A stretch of 10,283 nt of DNA from Deltaproteobacteria bacterium. GTDB lineage: Bacteria > Myxococcota > B64-G9. A program made the translations under genes and the position numbers. Positions 5,960 through 10,283 of the stretch are shown one piece after another. The stretch lies in contig QMME01000121.1 of the NCBI GenBank assembly GCA_003647095.1, positions 1-10,283 on the forward strand. The letters are read 5' to 3'. Within the stretch, counting starts at the first letter, position 1; every line of letters starts with the position of its first letter. Below the pieces are notes generated by a model. The model saw only the letters and a list, made by a program, of their open reading frames with translations. It did no database searches and was not told where the DNA came from.

Positions 5960-7096
5960 ATGGCAGGTATGTCACTGGCGCTTTCGTTGCTGGCGCTGGC
6001 AGCGGCGCCACAGCCGGCGGCGCCTTCCCAGCGCGAAGTCTTCTACGGGACCCTGCGCCAGGCACAGGGCGGTCGCGTGGAACAGGCGGTGGCCAGCCTG
6101 CTGCAGCTTGCCGGGCAGCATCCGCAGGATTCCTATGCCGACGATGCCCTGGGCCAGGCGGCCCGGCTGTGCGAGGAGGAACTCTACCGCCCGGCCCGGG
6201 CGCTGGAGCTGTACCGGCGCTTGCTGGAGGAATATCCCCGCAGCCGCCTGGCTCGCCGGGCCCGCACCCGCGTGGAATGGCTCTCTGCCCATCTCGACCA
6301 GGGCGAGCAGGTGCTGGGCGAGTACCTGCGCATCACCAGGAGCGCGGCCAAGGTCGGCCTGGAGCAGGCCGTCGCCGCCATGCGGAAGCTGCTTGACGCC
6401 CATCCGGAATTTTCCCTGCGCGCGGAGGGCCGCTACTGGATCGCCGGGCTGCTGGCCCGCACCGGACAGGACCGGGAGGCAGAAAGACTCTACCAGCAGA
6501 TTGCCGCCACCAGCGAGGACAAGCAGCAGGCGGCCCGGGCGCTGATCGACCTGGCCAACCTGCGCCTGGCGGCGGGCAACCTCGACGGTGCCGAGGACGC
6601 CTATCGCCGGCTGGGCGAACTCGGTCCCCGGTGGCGGCAGGCGGCTGCCGGGGGCATGCAGCAGTTGGCCCACGCGGCCACCCGCGGGCGCATACCCCTG
6701 GTCGCGGGCGTGGTCTATGCCCTGGTGCTGCTCTGGACCTGGCTGGCCTTCCTGCTGGGCTTGCGGCGCGGCGGCCCGGTCCGGGCGCGCCTGTTCCTGC
6801 CTCCCGTGGAGGCCCTGGTCTACCTGGTGGTGATGGCCGGGCTCATCGCCTGGGCGGCCAGTGGCACGCGCATGACCGCCCGGGCGCTCGGCTGGATGGC
6901 CGGGCTGCACCTGCCGCTGTTGCTGCCGGCGGGCTGGAGCTGGAAATCGGCCCGCCCTCCCCGGGGCGGGGCTCGCCTGGCGGTGCGCCTGTCGCTGCTG
7001 CTGGTCGGTAGCCTGGCGATAATGGTGCTGGCGCTGGGGCAGGCGGGAATGATCGGAGAAGTGCTGGATACCCTCAAGTTCGGAGTGAGCGAATGA
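5960..7096 (+). CDS. TPR-repeat protein with signal peptide and four C-terminal membrane helices
   Basis: A 378-residue protein. Residues 1-22 look like a signal peptide (LALSLLALAAAP), so the following helical part would face the periplasm. Residues about 25-240 are tetratricopeptide-like helical pairs, e.g. around 60-95 (ADDALGQAARLCEEEL, then ALELYRRLLEEYP), 155-180 (GRYWIAGLLARTGQ, then EAERLYQQIA) and 191-220 (ARALIDLANLRLAAGNLDGAEDAYRRL). Four hydrophobic segments follow near 246-267, 282-301, 309-327 and 340-361. TPR domains normally bind proteins or peptides. The ATG at 5960 is chosen because AAGGAG lies 5 bases upstream; the longer in-frame TTG start at 5876 lies upstream of the promoter candidate. 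The stop overlaps the start of the 70-residue peptide gene (ATGA, 7093-7096). A role as membrane docking site, chaperone or exporter partner for that peptide is inference. Confidence 0.8.
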   Translation: MAGMSLALSLLALAAAPQPAAPSQREVFYGTLRQAQGGRVEQAVASLLQLAGQHPQDSYADDALGQAARLCEEELYRPARALELYRRLLEEYPRSRLARRARTRVEWLSAHLDQGEQVLGEYLRITRSAAKVGLEQAVAAMRKLLDAHPEFSLRAEGRYWIAGLLARTGQDREAERLYQQIAATSEDKQQAARALIDLANLRLAAGNLDGAEDAYRRLGELGPRWRQAAAGGMQQLAHAATRGRIPLVAGVVYALVLLWTWLAFLLGLRRGGPVRARLFLPPVEALVYLVVMAGLIAWAASGTRMTARALGWMAGLHLPLLLPAGWSWKSARPPRGGARLAVRLSLLLVGSLAIMVLALGQAGMIGEVLDTLKFGVSE

Positions 7097-7305
7097 AGCT
7101 GGCCGCACCCGAGAACAGTGGCGACAAGCAGTCCCCCGGGCTCCTGGCCGTACGTTCCGGTTCCAACCCCAACTCCAGCTCCCTGGGGGTGAACGTCACC
7201 TGGCTGCTGCTGGGCGGGGCGCTGGCCGGCGTGCTGGCACTGGTGGGCGGTACCCTGGCGCGCTGGGTATTGTCGCGCAGGCATGAGCATGAGCCTGGCG
7301 AGTAG
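7093..7305 (+). CDS. 70-residue single-pass membrane peptide, possible radical SAM substrate
   Basis: A small protein not recognised as a named family. It has a polar N-terminus (1-15), a motif-like stretch at 16-36 rich in Ser, Asn and Gly (GLLAVRSGSNPNSSSLG, then VNVT), one hydrophobic helix from Trp37 to about Leu60, and a charged tail containing SRRHEHEP. The motif lacks cysteine. A ribosome site (GGAG, 7 bases upstream) supports the start. It overlaps the TPR gene by 4 bases and the radical SAM gene by 23, so translation of all three is probably coupled. Such tight pairing of a small protein with a SPASM radical SAM enzyme is typical of peptide precursors and their maturases, and the segment before the membrane helix could be the modified region. 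That is inference; it could instead be a small structural subunit. Confidence 0.7.
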   Translation: MKLAAPENSGDKQSPGLLAVRSGSNPNSSSLGVNVTWLLLGGALAGVLALVGGTLARWVLSRRHEHEPGE

Positions 7306-8440
7306 GCTGCTTCGGCCACGGTTGCGAAGGGAGCCCTTCGGCTGGACGGTGGCGCTGGCCCGGCCCCGGTTGCTGGTGATGCTGGGCCGGCCGACCGACA
7401 GGCTGGACCCGGCGGCTCCCTTCGAGGTGCACCTCACCATCGGCCACCGCTGCTCGCAGGGCTGCCGCGGCTGCTACATCGACGCCCGCCCGGACGCCGC
7501 CGATACCATGAGCGATGCCGACTGGGTATGGGTGCTCGGGCGCCTGGCGCGGATGGGGGTGTTTCACCTGGCGCTGGGAGCGGGCGAGGACGTGCCGCTC
7601 GAGCGGTTGGCCAGCCTCGCCGCCCGGGCCCGTGGGCTGGGCATGCTGCCCAACCTGTCCACCTCGGGCCGGCAGGTGACGCCGCGGCTGACCGCGAGGC
7701 TGCGGGTGTTCGAGCAGGTGCACCTGAATCTGGACGGCACCGGCACCGGCGCGGGCGTAAACGGCCGCCCCCCCTGGTCGCCCGGCAGGCTCATGGCCCT
7801 GCGCATCCTGCGCGCCTGTCACCCGCGGGTGGGGGTGAACCTGGTGCTCACTCGTCACAACTGCGATCACCTGGGGGAGATCTTCCGGGCGCTGCGGCGG
7901 GAGGGGATCCGCTCGGTGGAACTGCTGCGCTACAAGCCGGCCGGGCGCGGCGGCCGCGACTATGCCGCGATGGCCCTGACCGCGGGACAGGGGCGGGTGC
8001 TGGTGCGCCGCATCCTGGCCCTGGCCCTGCGCCACCTGATGACGGTGCGGCTCGACTGCTCCTTCGCTCCCTTCGTGTGTGCGGCGGGGTTCTCTCCCGC
8101 GTTGCTGCGCCGCATCGGCCTGGCCGGCTGCGTGGGTGGAAGCTGGCTGCTTTCCCTGGACGGCCGGGGTGCCCTGACCGCCTGCAGCTTCCACCGGCCG
8201 GCGCAACCGCGCGACTTCCGGCGGCTGGGCGGGCCGGGGCTGTTTCCGGAGTTCGACGACTGGACCCGCCGTGCTCCCGAACCCTGCCGCAGTTGCCGCT
8301 ACCTCGACATCTGCCGCGGCGGCTGCCACGTGGTGGCCGAGCATGTCAACGGCGATTTCTTCACCCCCGACCCGGAATGCCCGCTGGTGCGCCGGCCCCG
8401 TTCTAACAGGCCGTTGTTCTCCCGGCGGATGGAGGGGTGA
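7283..8440 (+). CDS. Radical SAM enzyme with C-terminal SPASM domain
   Basis: A 385-residue radical SAM protein. The cluster motif CSQGCRGC (Cys57, Cys61, Cys64; CxxxCxxC) binds the [4Fe-4S] cluster that cleaves S-adenosylmethionine. Further barrel-like features include LALGAGEDVPLE (about 95-106) and HLNLDGTG. The C-terminus is a classical SPASM domain for auxiliary Fe-S clusters: Cys283-x12-Gly-x4-Cys301, then CRSCRYLDICRGGC (Cys335, 338, 344, 348) and Cys366 in DPEC. SPASM enzymes commonly modify peptides or proteins (PqqE, AnSME and sactipeptide maturases), though others act on small molecules. The ATG at 7283 lies inside the 70-residue peptide gene; the ATG at 7289 is equally possible, and neither has a strong ribosome site, in keeping with coupling. 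No recognisable N-terminal RRE-type peptide-binding domain was seen. The natural substrate is not known; the adjacent peptide is the leading candidate. Confidence 0.93.
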   Translation: MSMSLASRLLRPRLRREPFGWTVALARPRLLVMLGRPTDRLDPAAPFEVHLTIGHRCSQGCRGCYIDARPDAADTMSDADWVWVLGRLARMGVFHLALGAGEDVPLERLASLAARARGLGMLPNLSTSGRQVTPRLTARLRVFEQVHLNLDGTGTGAGVNGRPPWSPGRLMALRILRACHPRVGVNLVLTRHNCDHLGEIFRALRREGIRSVELLRYKPAGRGGRDYAAMALTAGQGRVLVRRILALALRHLMTVRLDCSFAPFVCAAGFSPALLRRIGLAGCVGGSWLLSLDGRGALTACSFHRPAQPRDFRRLGGPGLFPEFDDWTRRAPEPCRSCRYLDICRGGCHVVAEHVNGDFFTPDPECPLVRRPRSNRPLFSRRMEG

Positions 8441-8509
8441 TCGGCGAAATTTGCGGGTACGACGCCCACATGGCCGGATATCTGCATACACTACATATCT
8501 TATCGATCT

Positions 8510-8539
8510 TATTCTAACAATTATAACAGTGTTAGAATA
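8510..8539. promoter_or_regulatory. Perfect 10-bp inverted repeat, operator-like
   Basis: TATTCTAACA (8510-8519) and TGTTAGAATA (8530-8539) are exact inverted copies separated by 10 bases, so the arms are two helical turns apart. It lies in an AT-rich patch (about 8478-8545) in otherwise very GC-rich DNA, some 120 bases before the kinase promoter candidate. There is no T-tract after it, so an operator or a hairpin fits better than a terminator. The binding protein is unknown. Confidence 0.6.
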
Positions 8540-8547
8540 TCTCTCTC

Positions 8548-8580
8548 GACACCCACCGATCCCGGGCGAGGTGGGGTGTC
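8548..8580. repeat. GC-rich inverted repeat with one bulge
   Basis: GACACCCACC (8548-8557) pairs with GGTGGGGTGTC (8570-8580) with a single bulged base; the loop contains CCCGGG. A second short stem follows at 8593-8609 (GCGTCG with CGACGC). Neither has a T-tract directly behind it. Both could be elements of a structured transcript. Confidence 0.45.
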
Positions 8581-8610
8581 CCCGTGCGCGAAGCGTCGTT
8601 ACGCGACGCG

Positions 8611-8636
8611 GTTGTGTGCCCCCGACAACTTTTTTT
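8611..8636 (+). terminator. Weak candidate intrinsic terminator
   Basis: GTTGT (8611-8615) can pair with ACAAC (8625-8629), followed at once by seven T (8630-8636). The stem is short (5 bp, one further G-U pair possible), so efficiency would be modest. It lies about 170 bases after the radical SAM stop and just before the kinase promoter candidate, a sensible place for an operon end. Confidence 0.3.
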
Positions 8637-8660
8637 CATCCGGTGCGTTTGTGGTATACT
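8632..8660 (+). promoter_or_regulatory. Candidate extended -10 promoter of the hybrid kinase gene
   Basis: TATACT (8655-8660) is preceded by TGG in the extended -10 position. The -35 region 17 bases upstream (TTTTTC, 8632-8637) is weak, as is usual for extended -10 promoters. Transcription would begin near 8667, about 44 bases before the TTG start at 8711. Confidence 0.45.
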
Positions 8661-8677
8661 AGTCGCCGGGATTTTGT

Positions 8678-8688
8678 ACCAAATTGGT
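8678..8688. promoter_or_regulatory. Short palindrome just downstream of the kinase promoter
   Basis: ACCAA (8678-8682) and TTGGT (8684-8688) form a perfect 11-base palindrome around one A. It would lie roughly 10-20 bases after the predicted transcription start, a position where a repressor could block the promoter. It is short enough to be chance. Confidence 0.25.
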
Positions 8689-8710
8689 CACAGTGGAGGA
8701 GCGGGAGACG

Positions 8711-10283
8711 TTGGGAGAGCACGATCTCGAAGATCTCATTCTGAGATGGGCGCGCACTGCCGGAATCGGCTTCTTCCTGCTCGACCGGCAGGGGCGGATC
8801 GTCGAATGCAACCAGGCCGCCGCCAGGATCCTGGAGAGGCAGCGCTCCGATTTGCTGGACCGCGCCCTGGCCGACTTCATCCATCCCGAGGATTTGACCG
8901 ATGTAGAAAGACGCGTGGCCGAACTGCGGGCGGGCAGCACCGTGTTTGTCGAAAGAAGGCTGCGGCGCGCCGGCGGCGGCTACCACTACTGCGAACTGGG
9001 CGTGATCGATCTCGGCGAACAGGGTGTGGGGCTGGCCTGCCGCGCTGTCGAGAGCCGGCGGAGATTGGAAGCGCGCCTGCGCGTGGCCGACCGCCTGGCC
9101 AGCGCCGGGGTCATGCTGGAAAGCATCACCCACTCTTTGAACGATCCCCTGTCGATACTGCTGCTCAACAGCAGGGACATGATCGAACAGGTGTCGAAAC
9201 TACAGGCGCGACTGAGCAGGGCCTGGATGAAGGTGGCCAATAGCCTGGGCCAGGAACGCGCCCGGGAGATCTTCTCCTCCTCCGGCCCCGACGAGGAAAA
9301 CCGCCGCACCGATCGGCTACACGCGCAACTGGAAGAAATATGGCAGGCGAGCGAACGGCTCATCAGGATCTCGCGCAGTATTCAGGAATTCGTGAGTCAG
9401 CAACAACCCGCCGACGCGGCCGAGGTCAATACCGTGGTGGAACGGGCCCTCGCTCTCATGGAAGAAGAGCTGCGTTTTCGGGCCCGGGTCAGGCGGGAGT
9501 TGGGCCAGGTGCCCCGGGCCCGGGTGACCTCTTCCCAGTTGGCCCACGCCGTGGTCAATCTGCTGCAGAACGCCGCCCTGGCCATCGACAAGCGAGGCTG
9601 CGGGCACGGCGAAATCGTCGTGCGCACGTTTCGGGAGGGAGAGAGCGTGTGTCTGGCCGTGCGCGACAACGGGGCGGGCATGGACGCTGACGAACAGAAA
9701 ATGATCTTCGAGCCCGACTACTCCTCCTGGAGCGATGCCACCACGGCCGGCCTGGGGTTGTTCGTGGTCAGGCAGGTGGTCGACGATGCCGGGGGCCACA
9801 TTCGTATCGAGTCAACCGTGGGACAAGGTAGCGAGTTTACCCTGGTACTGCCGGTGGCCGAAGGCACGGAAGCACCACCGACGGAAGAACACCGGAACTT
9901 CAACCGCCGTTGTGGTCAAGCGACACCGCGGGTACTGGTAGTTGACGACGATGCCGGCATGGGTCGTGCCATCAGGCGGATTCTCGAACCGCACTGTCGA
10001 ATCGTTTTTGTCGACAGCGGCGAGAAAGCTATCGCGCAACTCGAGCACGACAGCAATTTCGACCTGGTGTTGTGCGATGTAGTCATGCCCGGGCTCAACG
10101 GGTTTGACCTGCATGACTGGATCATGAAGAACAATCCCCGGTTGGCACGGTGTTTCCTGTTCATGACGGGGGGGGTGTTCACCGCTGCCGCCAAGGAGCG
10201 CTTGCGCCGCAAGGCGGTGATGCTCATCGAAAAACCCTTTTCCCCGACTGGGCTGCGAGAGACCATCTTCGACCTGCTGGGCC
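8711..10283 (+). CDS. Hybrid histidine kinase: PAS, DHp, HATPase_c and receiver (partial)
   Basis: 524 codons are visible; the frame is open at the right edge. No membrane segment is seen, so it is probably cytoplasmic. A PAS domain spans about 19-115 (IGFFLLDRQGRIVECN start, ADFIHPED). The DHp helix follows with RLASAGVMLESITHSLNDPLS, phosphoacceptor His141. A charged helical stretch (about 150-230) precedes the HATPase: N-box VVNLLQNAALAI (Asn287), G1 DNGAGM (Asp319), FEPDYSSWSDATTAGLGLF, and GQGSEFTLVLP. The receiver begins near 408 (VLVVDDDAG, Asp412-414), with phosphoacceptor Asp456 in LCDVVMPG, Thr486 and Lys508 in EKPF, and is almost complete. A TTG start at 8711 is chosen because GGAGG and GGGAG lie just upstream; GTG at 8693 is an alternative without a ribosome site. 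It may be autoregulatory through its own receiver, but its signal and any separate response regulator are not visible. Confidence 0.9.
   Translation, partial: MGEHDLEDLILRWARTAGIGFFLLDRQGRIVECNQAAARILERQRSDLLDRALADFIHPEDLTDVERRVAELRAGSTVFVERRLRRAGGGYHYCELGVIDLGEQGVGLACRAVESRRRLEARLRVADRLASAGVMLESITHSLNDPLSILLLNSRDMIEQVSKLQARLSRAWMKVANSLGQERAREIFSSSGPDEENRRTDRLHAQLEEIWQASERLIRISRSIQEFVSQQQPADAAEVNTVVERALALMEEELRFRARVRRELGQVPRARVTSSQLAHAVVNLLQNAALAIDKRGCGHGEIVVRTFREGESVCLAVRDNGAGMDADEQKMIFEPDYSSWSDATTAGLGLFVVRQVVDDAGGHIRIESTVGQGSEFTLVLPVAEGTEAPPTEEHRNFNRRCGQATPRVLVVDDDAGMGRAIRRILEPHCRIVFVDSGEKAIAQLEHDSNFDLVLCDVVMPGLNGFDLHDWIMKNNPRLARCFLFMTGGVFTAAAKERLRRKAVMLIEKPFSPTGLRETIFDLLG

Noticed and set aside
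7196..8491. Long minus-strand reading frame opposite the radical SAM gene
   Set aside because: Composition (His, Pro, Gln, Ala rich) is typical of a shadow; the plus strand has the CxxxCxxC and SPASM motifs.
8510..8539. AT-rich inverted repeat considered as the terminator of the radical SAM operon
   Set aside because: The stem is AT-rich and is not followed by a run of T, so an operator-like role fits better.
8584..9243. Plus-strand reading frame overlapping the start of the kinase
   Set aside because: It is out of frame with the PAS and kinase motifs, Arg/Gly-rich, and starts upstream of the predicted promoter.

Overview
The window looks like a chromosomal segment of a GC-rich, diderm, environmental bacterium of the Myxococcota / former Deltaproteobacteria type. 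This is inferred from the very high GC content by eye, several lipoproteins with classical lipoboxes, Gly/Asp/Pro-rich linkers and calcium-loop repeats, a CsgG/TolB-like protein with a GCxDxxC motif, and a PAS-type hybrid histidine kinase. No rRNA, tRNA, transposase, integrase, phage gene or CRISPR array was seen. The taxonomic placement rests on gene style only.

Left part (1-1704, minus strand): a three-gene operon read leftwards. It encodes a small lipoprotein ending in a single FG-GAP/VCBS-like blade (TTG start), an envelope protein with a CsgG/TolB-N-like domain and two C-terminal membrane helices, and a second Cys-rich lipoprotein whose tail is a 12-bp tandem repeat (Gly-Gly-Asp-Pro) running off the left edge. 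The two lipoproteins share an N-terminal pattern and look like paralogues. A divergent control region (1640-1929) carries a promoter candidate for each direction and a leader hairpin.

Second part (1930-5828, plus): a YegS/diacylglycerol-kinase-like lipid kinase, coupled by an ATGA overlap to a 974-residue lipoprotein with an alpha/beta-hydrolase fold, a full Ser-Asp-His triad and calcium-loop repeats. The pairing suggests lipid turnover in the envelope.

Third part (5960-8440, plus): a compact operon with a good promoter candidate. It encodes a TPR protein with four C-terminal membrane helices, a 70-residue membrane peptide with a Ser/Asn/Gly-rich segment, and a radical SAM/SPASM enzyme. Its genes overlap by 4 and 23 bp. 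This is the best candidate for an undescribed system: a peptide-modifying enzyme next to a small membrane protein that could be its substrate.

Right part (8441-10283, plus): an AT-rich, inverted-repeat-rich control region, then a hybrid histidine kinase (PAS, DHp, HATPase, receiver) cut by the right edge just as its receiver domain ends.
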